From Pedobacter psychrophilus (GTDB taxonomy: Bacteria; Bacteroidota; Bacteroidia; Sphingobacteriales; Sphingobacteriaceae), in contig NZ_LWHJ01000011.1 in NCBI RefSeq assembly GCF_001652725.1, positions 620,001 to 684,000 of the forward strand: DNA of 64,000 bases, given 5' to 3'. Below the pieces are notes generated by a model. The model was not told the DNA's origin, ran no database searches, and saw only the letters and a list, made by a program, of their open reading frames with translations. Each line of letters begins with the position of its first letter. Positions within the stretch are counted from its first letter, which is position 1. Shown piece after piece: positions 18,901 through 27,198 of this stretch. The translations under genes and the position numbers were made by a program.

Positions 18901-20064
18901 CATCAATATAAATACGCTCAAAATTATACAGTAAAATTAACTGTTACTTCGGCAAATGGATGTAGTGCTACTATTTCTAAAATTTTTACCGTGAGTGCTG
19001 CCTTACCAAATCCTGGTTTCAGTGTTGTTAATGATGATTTATGCAGTAATTTTAAAGTTCTTTTTAGGGATGAAGCCACGATCGCCTTTGGTGAGATTAC
19101 AAAAATAGAATGGCAATTTGATGCAGTGAATCATCCAAATGATCCTGTGTTTGGTTTAATAGATAATAACCCAAATTTTAGAACAGATGCTGCAAAAATT
19201 TATCAATTTGCATACCCGAAATTTAATAGCCCTTTAACTAAAGATTTTAAGGTTGTTATGACTACTACAAGTGCAACAGGATGTGTGAGTCAAATCAGCA
19301 AAACGATTACGCTTAAGGCTGTTCCCAATTTGGTTTTTAATGTATTAACTGCCGCTTGTGAAGAATATGAGCCTTATCTCATTACTCAAGCAAATGAAAC
19401 AACCGGATTTCCAGGAAAAGGTTCTTATTCTGGTACAGGTATAAATGCCAGTGGATTATTTTCTCCGAAAATTGCAGGAGTAGGTACTCATTCCATTACC
19501 TATACTTTTACAGGAGACAATGGTTGTAGTGATTTTAAAACTCAAGATATTACAGTAAATCCGACACCGTCAGTAAATGCAGGGGTTGATAAAAATATTT
19601 TAATTGGAGGACAGATTACTTTAGATGCTACTGCTTCTGGAAATAATTTAAGTTATAAATGGTCACCTTCAACGGGTTTAAATAAAGATGACATTTTAAA
19701 TCCTATTGCATCGCCAATCAAAGACACAAAATATACGCTTTTAGTAACAAGCCAAAATGGTTGCATAAATATAGATGATGTGTTTATCAAGGTTTTACTA
19801 TTACCTGAAATTCCTAATACTTTTACGCCAAATGGAGACGGGGTTAATGATATTTGGGATATTAAATATTTAAGCAGCTATCCATCTGTTACCATACAAG
19901 TATTTAATAGAGATGGAAATTTAGTTTATAATGCTTTATCTTACACATCGGCTTGGGATGGAAAATTTAATAATAAAGATTTACCGCAAGGAATCTATTA
20001 TTATATTATAACAGCAAAGCAAGGAGAGTTAAAATATTCTGGCTCGGTTTTAATAGTTAGATAA
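15952..20064 (+). CDS. Giant T9SS-secreted surface protein: IgGFc-binding, PKD repeats, type B sorting domain
   Basis: 1370 residues from a TTG start. A signal peptide (KIIFLFLIGFLSVFNCLG) leads into an IgGFc-binding-type domain (about residues 28-460; opening NKGTDFWLGYGKH, later GATLVLPVNTLGKDYYS). PKD and PKD-like domains follow (WDFGDG-type cores at WIWDFGDGS, YVWDFGDNN, YAWDFGDNQ; variant cores IEWIYDD and IEWQFDA). The end is a CHU_C / T9SS type B sorting domain opening IPNTFTPNGDGVNDIWDI. It should be exported by the type IX system and attached to the cell surface, acting as an adhesin or scaffold. A paralogue and a PorP/SprF gene follow. It contains an exact-length tandem two-domain duplication (18163-19320). 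Confidence 0.92.
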   Translation: MIPHSRKIIFLFLIGFLSVFNCLGQGSSNKGTDFWLGYGKHVSVGDMVLYITSDVNTTSTVTIPALGFSQTVSVVANTVVPVDIPTSAHLNVDGLSNNGIHVTSLKPVIVYAHIYDSSVSGATLVLPVNTLGKDYYSINYKQISNSNGAVSWFFVVAVEDNTTVEITPTQDTQSGWTANTTHTVTLNKGQIYNVLGKFTNSGGNSYGGDLTGSRIKSISSNGTCKKVAVFSGSSKISINCLSYNFPNTTAPGSADNLIQQVYPTSTWGKNFITVPEKDRNFVIYRVLKSDPTAIVKLNGVVIASTSFVNNLYYDFASQQVDQVTSDKPIQLVQYAVTQNKSITCSNAGGDVGDPEMIYLNPLEQTLTQITMYSTPRFLITKHFINVVIKNEGVANFKLDGVNASSNFSVVPGNLQYSYAQLSVQAGTHNLSSDVGFNAIAYGFGAAESYGYAAGANLTSFGIDPVKNGTDSTSVATGCVGTPYNINLKLPYEPLDLQLDKLDGTGLKYITVNKIGQSTKDGVITYVYSLLPNLVYTKDSTYTYKVRTTKPSADDCGTGDEFTFDFIVNPKPVADFNVSSQSCFGDSVKFTNVVVDNKIVLQEYLWDFNSEGSSTLQNPSFKFLTTGVKNIRFSVKSQDGCWSDITTKTTDVMQLPVVSFTTSAITCLNQAIQFTDATTAVGQTISSWIWDFGDGSAKSNVQNPTHAYNTVGNYNVTLTVITNLGCTNKLLKPIKINSLPIVDFDTPDICLNDASAKFTNKSTIDDNSTLSYVWDFGDNNSTPANNTSTQPNPLHKYTQAKNYDVKLTTTSANGCVTTLSKVFTVNGSTPKSNFEVLNDTKLCSDQIVSFRDVSTVDFGEITKIEWIYDDLQPTLIDTDNDPNKRTDVAKIYTHQYPVFYSPATRSVIVTMKAYSGVLCVSTISKTIILKAIPKPDFALPNACLPNGEAKFTNNSTFNNSTTGLTYAWDFGDNQNNTSTDKDPIHQYKYAQNYTVKLTVTSANGCSATISKIFTVSAALPNPGFSVVNDDLCSNFKVLFRDEATIAFGEITKIEWQFDAVNHPNDPVFGLIDNNPNFRTDAAKIYQFAYPKFNSPLTKDFKVVMTTTSATGCVSQISKTITLKAVPNLVFNVLTAACEEYEPYLITQANETTGFPGKGSYSGTGINASGLFSPKIAGVGTHSITYTFTGDNGCSDFKTQDITVNPTPSVNAGVDKNILIGGQITLDATASGNNLSYKWSPSTGLNKDDILNPIASPIKDTKYTLLVTSQNGCINIDDVFIKVLLLPEIPNTFTPNGDGVNDIWDIKYLSSYPSVTIQVFNRDGNLVYNALSYTSAWDGKFNNKDLPQGIYYYIITAKQGELKYSGSVLIVR
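18163..19320 (+). repeat. Tandem two-domain duplication inside the first giant surface protein
   Basis: Two consecutive blocks of 579 bases (18163-18741 and 18742-19320, 193 codons each) share the same order: a WDFGDN-type PKD domain, SANGC, a linker, then a domain with LCS, FRD, FGEITKIEW, RTD(V/A)AKIY and a closing ISKTI(I/T)LKA. They have drifted in sequence but kept equal length. The paralogue at 20164 has only one such pair. Confidence 0.85.
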
Positions 20065-20112
20065 AACCATAAGTATGATTATTTAGTTATTGTAGTATAA
20101 TATATAATAAAC

Positions 20113-20128
20113 AAACGTTTAAACGTTT
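20113..20128. promoter_or_regulatory. Tandem AAACGTTT palindrome (possible operator)
   Basis: AAACGTTTAAACGTTT is a 16-bp perfect palindrome made of two adjacent 8-bp palindromes with central CG. It lies 35 bases upstream of the second giant gene. Central-CG palindromes of this type are typical of LacI-family operators, but no such regulator lies in the window. Confidence 0.35.
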
Positions 20129-20163
20129 ATTATTACTGCACCAAAATGTTTGCCTATTCATAA

Positions 20164-23100
20164 ATGAGATACTTATACACTCTTTTATTTATATCATTAT
20201 TTATCGTTAAAGTAAATGCGCAAAACATTTCTAACGAAGGTACCGAGTTTTGGCTTTGTTTTCCTGCCCATTCTCCAGCAGGTACCCTAAATAATCCTGA
20301 TTTGGCAAATCTTTCCGTTTTTATAACTTCAAAAAGTAATACAAGTGGCGTAGTAAGTTGTGGTTCTTTCTCACAATCATTCACAGTAACTGCCAACCAA
20401 GTAACGGAAGTAATTTTGCCAAGAAATATTTCTTACATAGGTGATGGAACTTTTACAAGTATTAACAAAGGAATAAAAGTTTTAATAGATGATGGGCAAC
20501 CAAAAGCAGTTGTTTACGGACATGTTTTTGCCGGAGCAAGATCTGCAGCAACATTGGTTTTGCCTAAACTTGCTTTAGGGCAAAAATATTTTGCCATTTC
20601 TTATGATCAATCCTTAAGTACTCAAGGCTCTCAATCACAATTTAATATTGTTTGTGTAGAACCCAATACAAAAATTAATATTACGCCGAGATTAGATGGT
20701 GTAATACAGCCTACTTTTAGCATAACCCTTATTAATATTGGCGACGTTTATCAATATCAAAATGATAGTGATATTTCAGGGTCTTATATTGAAGTTGATG
20801 CCTCAAACTCAAGTTGTAAAAGATTTGCTGCATTTTCAGGAAGTTCTGCTTTAGGTATTTTATCTCTAGGTTGTAGGCCCCCGGGCGGCAGCGGTAACGG
20901 TGCAAATATTTCTTATGATCCGCTTTTTCAGCAACTTTATCCTTTAGAAAGTTGGGGAAAAACGTTTCCTCTAATTCCTTTTTTTGATAGAAACACGGGG
21001 ACTATTTATAGGGTAATGGCTTCTGAAAATAATACAACTATTAATATTGATGGTGTTACAAAAGTTTTAAATAGGGGCGAGTTTTATACAACACCGCCTA
21101 CAAATACAATCTCATTGGTAACTGCAGATAAACCAGTTACAGTCACACAATATGCAATCACCCAATATTGCGCAGATTCTAGAAACAGAGGCAGTAATTC
21201 CCGTCCAAGTGATCCAGACATGGTGATTTTAAATCCTTTAGAATACAGCATTAAAGATGTGACAATGTACTCTGCATTAAAACAAGATATAAGGGATCAA
21301 TTTTTAAACGTTGTAATTCCCAATACTGGCGTAGCTAGTTTTGCAATCAATGGCGTTAGTTATAGCAACAGGTTTAGTGCCATTCCTGGTAATCCAGATT
21401 ATTCTTATGCACAAATTAATCTTAGGCAAATTGGAGGAACAAGCTTTAACCTAAAATCTGAAGTAGCGTTTAACGCGATGGCTTACGGATTTGGTGATTT
21501 TGAATCCTATGCTTATTCTGCCGGAACAAATTTAGCTTCGTCTATTTTTATTAATGCGGTTAGGCCAGCCACTAATGAAATAATTACTAATGCCTGTAGA
21601 GATGAGGTTTTTGATTTTAGGTTGGTATTGCCTTACATTTCAACAAAATTAATTTGGACTTTAGAATCAGGTGATGCTTCGATAACTCAAGAGGGAGCAA
21701 ATTTAAACCCAACTCCAATTAATATTAATGGAAAATTATTATTTGAATATCGTTTACCAGTAAATAAAATTTATACTCAAGTAGGTACTAAACAAATAAA
21801 AATTATTTCTACTATACCTCCAACAGCTGGTGGATGCCCATCTGGTGATGAGATACTCAATTTTGAATTTGAGGTTTATGATCCACCTCCGTTTGCTACT
21901 TTTTTAGCTCAATCATCTGCTTGTTTAAATAATCCGGTTAAGTTTAGTTTAAACGCTATTAATGGGAACAGGCCAGTTATAAGTTACTTTTGGGATTTTG
22001 GCGATGGAACAACATCAACAGATAAAGAGCCTGTACATAATTTTACATCTGAAGGTATAAAAACTGTTTCATTATCAGTTAAAAATGATGTTGCTTGTGT
22101 TTCTAACGTTTATCAATTACCTATAAATATATTAAAACAACCACAAGCTAGTTTTGCAATAGCAAATACTTCATGCTCCCAAACTGCAATTCAGTTTACA
22201 GATCAATCAATATTAAATAATAATTCACCTATCTATGCCTGGGATTTTGGAGATGGTACATCCTCTACAGATAAAAACCCGGTTCATATTTACCAAAAGA
22301 GCGGAGATTATATTATAAAATTGGTTTTAAAAACAGAAGCAAATTGTGAATCTACTTATCAATTAAGTAAAAAAATATTTGATTCTCCTACTGCAGATTT
22401 TGTAGATCCAAATGCTTGTGCAAGAGATAATATCATTTTTAAGGCCATAAATACCTCATCAGACGTAGTCTCTTATGAATGGGATTTTGGAAACGGATCA
22501 ACATCAGTTGGAAAAGAAACACCTCCATATCAATTTGCAAACCCAGGGACATATGTAATTTCTTTAAAAGTGTCATCATCTAATGGATGTGATTATACTG
22601 TTAAAAAAACCATTCAAATAAATTCTTCAAATCCCATTGCAGGCTTTTCTGTAATCAATAAAGATAATTTATGTAGCAATCAGCCTGTTCAGTTTCAAGA
22701 TAATTCAAGTGTACAAATTGGTAAAATTGTAAAATTAGAATGGATTTTTGAATATACTAATGGAGAATCAAATACTAAAGAAAGTTATATCTTACCAGCT
22801 AAAGATTCTATCTACACTCATAAATATCCTAGCACAAAGGAAACAACAAACTATCAGGTTACATTAAGAGCTTATTCTGGTAATGACTGTTATGAAGATT
22901 TTGGTCCAATATCTATTACTGTAAAAGGAAGCCCAGAAGTTGCGTTTTCTCCTCTTGCAGGTATATGTATCGATAAGCCAAAAATAACAATTAATCAAGC
23001 TAAAGAAATTACGGGTATTAATGGTGGTGGAGTTTTTACTGGTAAGGGGATTTCTGAGGATGGAATTTTTGATCCGGTGGCTGCTGGTTTAGGGAAACAT

Positions 23101-23673
23101 GTAATTACTTATACCTTTACGGCAGATAATGGTTGTAATGATATTAAGCAACAAGAAATAGAGGTATTTCCACTACCTACAGTTAATGCCGGAGAAGATG
23201 TTACCATTTTAATTGGAGGACAAACAACTTTTAAAGCGATTGCTACTGGCAATCAATTAACTTATCAATGGCTTCCATCAACCGGACTAAATGATGCTAC
23301 ACTTTTAAATCCAATAGCCTCCCCTTCAGAAACTACACTCTATACTTTAATTGTAACATCTAATGACGGTTGTACAATAAGTGACAAAGTAAACGTTAAT
23401 GTTGCTACAAAACCTACAATCCCTAATACATTTACACCTAATGGAGATGGAAACAATGATACATGGAACATTCTGTATCTTGATTCTTATGTTAATGCAA
23501 GAATGACAATTTTTAACAGATTTGGAAACGAAGTTTTTACCTCTACAGGTTATGCTATTCCTTGGGATGGTAGATTTAATGGGAAGGATGTGCCAATTGG
23601 TGTTTATTATTATATTATTGATACAAAAGTTGAGGGTAAGAAGTTTACCGGTTCGGTTACGGTGATAAGATGA
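20164..23673 (+). CDS. Giant T9SS-secreted surface protein, paralogue of the preceding gene
   Basis: 1169 residues. Signal peptide (LYTLLFISLFIVKVNA), IgGFc-binding-type domain (opening NEGTEFWLCFPAHS, later AATLVLPKLALGQKYFA), then PKD domains with cores YFWDFGDGT, YAWDFGDGT and YEWDFGNGS, one IEW-type variant domain (KLEWIFEY), and a CHU_C/type B sorting domain opening IPNTFTPNGDGNNDTWNI. The same architecture as the upstream gene, minus one copy of the duplicated domain pair. The stop overlaps the PorP/SprF start by 4 bases (ATGA), so the two are translationally coupled. Probably a surface adhesin handled by the PorP/SprF partner. Confidence 0.92.
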   Translation: MRYLYTLLFISLFIVKVNAQNISNEGTEFWLCFPAHSPAGTLNNPDLANLSVFITSKSNTSGVVSCGSFSQSFTVTANQVTEVILPRNISYIGDGTFTSINKGIKVLIDDGQPKAVVYGHVFAGARSAATLVLPKLALGQKYFAISYDQSLSTQGSQSQFNIVCVEPNTKINITPRLDGVIQPTFSITLINIGDVYQYQNDSDISGSYIEVDASNSSCKRFAAFSGSSALGILSLGCRPPGGSGNGANISYDPLFQQLYPLESWGKTFPLIPFFDRNTGTIYRVMASENNTTINIDGVTKVLNRGEFYTTPPTNTISLVTADKPVTVTQYAITQYCADSRNRGSNSRPSDPDMVILNPLEYSIKDVTMYSALKQDIRDQFLNVVIPNTGVASFAINGVSYSNRFSAIPGNPDYSYAQINLRQIGGTSFNLKSEVAFNAMAYGFGDFESYAYSAGTNLASSIFINAVRPATNEIITNACRDEVFDFRLVLPYISTKLIWTLESGDASITQEGANLNPTPININGKLLFEYRLPVNKIYTQVGTKQIKIISTIPPTAGGCPSGDEILNFEFEVYDPPPFATFLAQSSACLNNPVKFSLNAINGNRPVISYFWDFGDGTTSTDKEPVHNFTSEGIKTVSLSVKNDVACVSNVYQLPINILKQPQASFAIANTSCSQTAIQFTDQSILNNNSPIYAWDFGDGTSSTDKNPVHIYQKSGDYIIKLVLKTEANCESTYQLSKKIFDSPTADFVDPNACARDNIIFKAINTSSDVVSYEWDFGNGSTSVGKETPPYQFANPGTYVISLKVSSSNGCDYTVKKTIQINSSNPIAGFSVINKDNLCSNQPVQFQDNSSVQIGKIVKLEWIFEYTNGESNTKESYILPAKDSIYTHKYPSTKETTNYQVTLRAYSGNDCYEDFGPISITVKGSPEVAFSPLAGICIDKPKITINQAKEITGINGGGVFTGKGISEDGIFDPVAAGLGKHVITYTFTADNGCNDIKQQEIEVFPLPTVNAGEDVTILIGGQTTFKAIATGNQLTYQWLPSTGLNDATLLNPIASPSETTLYTLIVTSNDGCTISDKVNVNVATKPTIPNTFTPNGDGNNDTWNILYLDSYVNARMTIFNRFGNEVFTSTGYAIPWDGRFNGKDVPIGVYYYIIDTKVEGKKFTGSVTVIR

Positions 23674-24689
23674 GGAAATTAATATCTATATCCGTATTAT
23701 TATTATTTGTAGTTCTTCAAAATACATTAGGACAACAAAAGCCTCAGTACACTCAATATATTTTAAATAATTACATTATAAATCCTGCAATTACAGGTAT
23801 TGAGAATTATATTGATGTTAAAGCAGCCACTCGCCAACAATGGACTGGTTTACAAAATGCACCTCAAACTTCTTATTTCACTGCACACATGCCTATTGGA
23901 AAATCTGATGATTGGGGAAGCTCTACTTCTTATGGTATGGTTGGAGAGAATCCTTTAGGCAGAAGTTATAAATCTGAGTATGAGGCTTCCAAACCACATC
24001 ATGGAATTGGCTTAGTAGCTGTAATTGATAAAACTGGCCCACTCAGTAACAATACTTTAAATGTTACTTATGCTTATCATATTGGATTGGCGCCAAGATT
24101 AAATCTAGCGGTTGGTTTTGGGGCTGGTATTTCAAAAGTTACCCTAAATACAAATGATATTACTTTAGAAAATCCTATAGATGCTGCAATTGCAAATAGC
24201 GGAACCATTAACAGAATAAAACCTGATTTAAATGTGGGTATCTGGCTTTATTCAGCAGAATTTTTCTTTGGAGCATCTGTTCAACAAGTTTTACCTCAAA
24301 CACTTTCATTTTCCAGCCAATCGTCTTATAATACAGGTAAAACAGTTCCTCATTCGTTTTTTACAGCGGGCTATCGTTTTTGGCTAAGTGATGATGTTAC
24401 AGTTATACCATCTGTAATGGTAAAATATGTAAACCCTGTGCCTATTGGGATAGATTTTAACACAAAAGTTTCTTTTAGGGATAAATTTTGGATAGGAGGG
24501 GCTTATCGTAAATACGATTCTTATTCTGGTATGATTGGTTTTAATTTAGGTTCTCTTTTTAACGTTGGTTATGCTTATGATTTTACACAATCAGCATTAA
24601 ATACAGTGTCAAGAGGATCACATGAAATTGTTTTGGGACTTACCTTAAATAACCGCTATCGTGTTACTTGTCCACAAAAGCTGTGGTAA
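23670..24689 (+). CDS. PorP/SprF family outer-membrane protein
   Basis: 339 residues with a signal peptide (ISISVLLLFVVLQNTLG) and the family opening QQKPQYTQYILNNYIINPAITG, then RQQWTGLQNAPQTSYFTAHMP. The rest alternates in a beta-barrel pattern and ends in a short basic tail. PorP/SprF proteins sit in the outer membrane and help deliver or anchor T9SS type B cargo such as SprB. Its 4-base overlap with the giant gene makes it the likely dedicated partner of that protein and perhaps of both. It is convergent with purN, with a 4-base gap and no visible terminator. Confidence 0.94.
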   Translation: MRKLISISVLLLFVVLQNTLGQQKPQYTQYILNNYIINPAITGIENYIDVKAATRQQWTGLQNAPQTSYFTAHMPIGKSDDWGSSTSYGMVGENPLGRSYKSEYEASKPHHGIGLVAVIDKTGPLSNNTLNVTYAYHIGLAPRLNLAVGFGAGISKVTLNTNDITLENPIDAAIANSGTINRIKPDLNVGIWLYSAEFFFGASVQQVLPQTLSFSSQSSYNTGKTVPHSFFTAGYRFWLSDDVTVIPSVMVKYVNPVPIGIDFNTKVSFRDKFWIGGAYRKYDSYSGMIGFNLGSLFNVGYAYDFTQSALNTVSRGSHEIVLGLTLNNRYRVTCPQKLW

Positions 24690-24693
24690 AATT

Positions 24694-25275
24694 TTAAATG
24701 CTTTTCATTTTCTTTAGCAAACCTTCAATAACTTTAGGAAAATGGGTATGTTCTAATTGCTGTACCTTAAATTTTATCATTTCCAGATCATCACCTTTGT
24801 CAATTTTAAATTTTGATTGATGAATAATTTCTCCATCATCATAATTCTCGTTTACAAAATGTATGGTAATGCCAGATTCGGACTCTTTATCAGCTAAAAC
24901 GGCTTTGTGAACACGCTCTCCATGCATTCCTTTACCTCCATATTTTGGTAGCAATGAGGGATGGATATTGATAATTTTGTTTGGAAAAGCTTTTAAAATG
25001 TTTTGAGGAACAAGCCATAAAAAACCAGCTAACACTAATAAATCAATGTTAAGGTTATTCAATAAAGTGATAATTTTATTTGTTTCGTATAACTCCTGCT
25101 TATCAAAAATATGAGATGGAATTTCAAAATTATCAGCCCTTTGTAAAACATAAGCATACGGATTATTGGTTAAGATAAGCGCAACTTCTGCATCATTGCT
25201 TTTTTTAAAATGCTCCATAATTTTTTGAGCATTAGATCCAGATCCTGATGCAAAAATGGCAATTCTTTTCTTCAC
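24694..25275 (-). CDS. purN: Phosphoribosylglycinamide formyltransferase (GART)
   Basis: Third step of purine synthesis: transfer of formyl from 10-formyl-THF to GAR. Motifs: RIAIFASGSGSNAQKI at the N-terminus (phosphate-binding loop), and HPSLLPKYGGKGMHG with the catalytic His and the following DDGEIIHQ. I chose the GTG at 25273-25275 (VKKRIAIF) because the family begins there and because a -7 promoter box overlaps the alternative TTG start at 25303-25305. The alternative start would add 10 residues. Confidence 0.95.
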   Translation of the reverse strand: MKKRIAIFASGSGSNAQKIMEHFKKSNDAEVALILTNNPYAYVLQRADNFEIPSHIFDKQELYETNKIITLLNNLNIDLLVLAGFLWLVPQNILKAFPNKIINIHPSLLPKYGGKGMHGERVHKAVLADKESESGITIHFVNENYDDGEIIHQSKFKIDKGDDLEMIKFKVQQLEHTHFPKVIEGLLKKMKSI

Positions 25276-25302
25276 AAGTTTTAAAGAGTTTATGATTTCT
25301 CC

Positions 25303-25310
25303 CAAAGATA
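25303..25310 (-). promoter_or_regulatory. -7 promoter box for purN (tentative)
   Basis: CAAAGATA on the plus strand is TATCTTTG on the minus strand, matching TAnnTTTG. It overlaps the upstream TTG candidate start, which favours the GTG start. No TTG at the -33 position was found. Confidence 0.35.
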
Positions 25311-25505
25311 TAAGTTTGAAAGTTTTTAAGAAATGAATTTTAAGAAATTACTCGTTTAGTTAAATTTATTTTTAGAAAAGCATAAAATTATGTTTTAAAT
25401 GTCTAAAAAGTCTTATCATACAGATTATGGTTTAGTATTTGTTTTATAGATGATGTAGTAAATTTAATATTTACCACATATAAATACCTTTAAAAAACAA
25501 ATACA

Positions 25506-26042
25506 ATGGAAAGTTTAAAAGACAAAAAAATAGCCATATTAAGTGATATGGGATTTGAACAATCAGAATTATTAGAACCTAAAAAAGCTTTAGAAGAAGC
25601 AGGAGCTTTAGTACATGTAATTTCTGAACAAGAGATAAAAATTAAAGCATGGGATAAAAATGATTGGGGAGTAGAAGTTGATGTAGATATGGATTTATAT
25701 CATGCAAAAGCGGATGATTATGATGGTTTGATGATTCCTGGTGGAGTGATGAATCCTGATAAGATGAGAGCAAGCCAAAGTTACGTAGATTTTGTAAAAG
25801 AGTTTATTACAGCAGGTAAACCTATTGCTTCAATTTGCCATGGCCCACAATTATTGATTGAAACAGGTTTAGTAAAAGGTAAAAACATGACTTCTTTTCC
25901 TTCTATAAAAACAGATCTAATAAACGCTGGCGCAAATTGGGAAGATAGTGAAGTAGTGGTTGATGAAGGTTTAGTAACAAGTAGATCACCAAAAGATTTA
26001 CCAGCTTTTAACAAGAAAATGATTGAAGAGTTTAGTAAATAA
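25506..26042 (+). CDS. DJ-1/PfpI family protein (type 1 glutamine amidotransferase-like)
   Basis: 178 residues. The nucleophile elbow SICHGPQLLIETG carries the Cys-His pair of PfpI/YhbO/YraA-type proteins, and the conserved acidic residue near the N-terminus (DMGFEQSELLEP) is present. The usual order GLMIPGGVMNPDKMRAS, KPIASICHGPQ, then VDEGLVTSRSPKDLPAF is complete. Family members act as general stress proteins with claimed protease or deglycase activity. Cytoplasmic, single gene, convergent with the cytochrome gene and sharing its terminator. Confidence 0.95.
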   Translation: MESLKDKKIAILSDMGFEQSELLEPKKALEEAGALVHVISEQEIKIKAWDKNDWGVEVDVDMDLYHAKADDYDGLMIPGGVMNPDKMRASQSYVDFVKEFITAGKPIASICHGPQLLIETGLVKGKNMTSFPSIKTDLINAGANWEDSEVVVDEGLVTSRSPKDLPAFNKKMIEEFSK

Positions 26043-26066
26043 ATTAGAAAATCTAATTTTATAAAT

Positions 26067-26097
26067 AAAAAAAGGGAGAATTTATTCTCCCTTTTTT
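26067..26097. terminator. Bidirectional terminator between convergent genes
   Basis: AAAAAAGGGAGAA and TTCTCCCTTTTTT pair over the 4-base loop TTTA (26081-26084). The right arm lies inside the last codons of the minus-strand cytochrome gene, whose TAA is at 26082-26084 in the loop. Confidence 0.85.
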
Positions 26098-26525
26098 TGT
26101 GGCATTTTTTCTATCATTGGCATCGCAACTGCAGGTTCTTCTTCTCCTCTGTGGCAAGTTGCACACGTTACTGAAAATGTACCATGGCGCTGTAATTGTC
26201 TTTTAAAATATTTGTTGTTGATGGAATCTGTCATGACCATCATATATCTAGCAAAATTTTTCTTTCTGTTTGCATCACTGGCAAAATCTAGTTTTGTGCT
26301 ATCTGTTGCAGATTTCGCATGACAAAAATTACATTTTACTCCTAAAGCATCTCTGTAATCATGCATTATACTATCTAAAGCTTTTTTAGAAATGTCTTTT
26401 GGTAATACTTTAAGATTTTTAGCCTTCCAATCTTGTTGTTGCTTTTGCTGAGGCACAGTAGCAGCTAAACTGACACATCCAATAATGGCTATAATAAATA
26501 GGAAAGGTTTAATTTGATATTTCAT
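26082..26525 (-). CDS. Dihaem c-type cytochrome, probable lipoprotein
   Basis: 147 residues. The N-terminus FLFIIAIIGC looks like a lipoprotein signal with lipobox IIGC. Two haem-c motifs, CNFCH and CATCH, lie about 60 residues apart, with methionines (ARYMMVMTDSIN) that could serve as axial ligands. The layout resembles half of the photosynthetic reaction-centre cytochrome c family (CytoC_RC) that non-photosynthetic bacteria also carry. Probably an electron carrier at the periplasmic membrane surface. Its final codons form part of the shared terminator. Confidence 0.87.
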   Translation of the reverse strand: MKYQIKPFLFIIAIIGCVSLAATVPQQKQQQDWKAKNLKVLPKDISKKALDSIMHDYRDALGVKCNFCHAKSATDSTKLDFASDANRKKNFARYMMVMTDSINNKYFKRQLQRHGTFSVTCATCHRGEEEPAVAMPMIEKMPQKKGE

Positions 26526-26561
26526 GACGAGCTAATTTTTAATAAATTAGGTGATAATTAT

Positions 26562-27074
26562 TTACAATTCCAAACGCATCATCAAATCTGTTTGAGGATC
26601 ATTACCTAAATAATAAATATGACTGTCAAATTTTTTAAAACCGTGATTTTGATAAAATTTAATGGCCTTTAAATTATGTTCCCAAACGCCTAACCAGATG
26701 TATTTTTTATCTTCTAAAATTCCTTTAATTTTCACCTCATTTATTATAAAAGCACCAATTTTTTTATTTTGATGGTTGGGATAAATGTAAATCCTTTCTA
26801 ATTCCATTCCATCATTTGCTCCAATTTCAGTTTGGCTTTCGCCGATATTAATTTTGAAATAAGCTGCTAATTTATCATCATCATAAACAAAATAAAATCT
26901 AGAATTATGATCACTAATTTGTTTGGTCAGGGCTTCAATAGAAAAAGCCTTCTCAAAATAATCGGATAAGTTTTCTGGTGTATTATCGTTAGCAAAAGCA
27001 AAAAGAAAAGTTTCTTTAGAAATCTTTTGTAACTGATGGACTTGCTGAATATTGACTGGATGAATTTTTAACAA
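26562..27074 (-). CDS. GNAT family N-acetyltransferase
   Basis: 170 residues. The acetyl-CoA-binding region reads LERIYIYPNHQNKKIGAFIINE (motif A with Q-N-x-x-x-G in place of the full Q-x-x-G-x-G/A), followed by WLGVWEHNLKAIKFYQNHGFKKFD (motif B, typical of protein or small-molecule acetylases). The start is a TTG. Substrate unknown; similar proteins are often annotated as spermidine or ribosomal-protein acetylases. Confidence 0.9.
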   Translation of the reverse strand: MLKIHPVNIQQVHQLQKISKETFLFAFANDNTPENLSDYFEKAFSIEALTKQISDHNSRFYFVYDDDKLAAYFKINIGESQTEIGANDGMELERIYIYPNHQNKKIGAFIINEVKIKGILEDKKYIWLGVWEHNLKAIKFYQNHGFKKFDSHIYYLGNDPQTDLMMRLEL

Positions 27075-27097
27075 AATGTATTTTAATTAATATGAGT

Positions 27098-27185
27098 TTT
27101 GCGTTAGGGATAGAAGCGATATCCTTTTTTGTTTTCACAAAAAAGATTTATCCGACAGCTGACGGATCACATTAACACCCATTTA
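27098..27185 (+). repeat. Dispersed hairpin repeat, copy 3 (diverged)
   Basis: Opens TTTGCGTTAGGGATAGAAGC and keeps the ATCC, hairpin, GATT order of copy 1. The hairpin is CTTTTTTGT, TTTC, ACAAAAAAG: relative to copy 1 the C-G pair near the loop is now G-C, a compensatory change. A second near-palindrome, ATCCGACAGCTGACGGAT, sits to its right. Confidence 0.7.
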
Positions 27186-27198
27186 AAAATAAAATATG

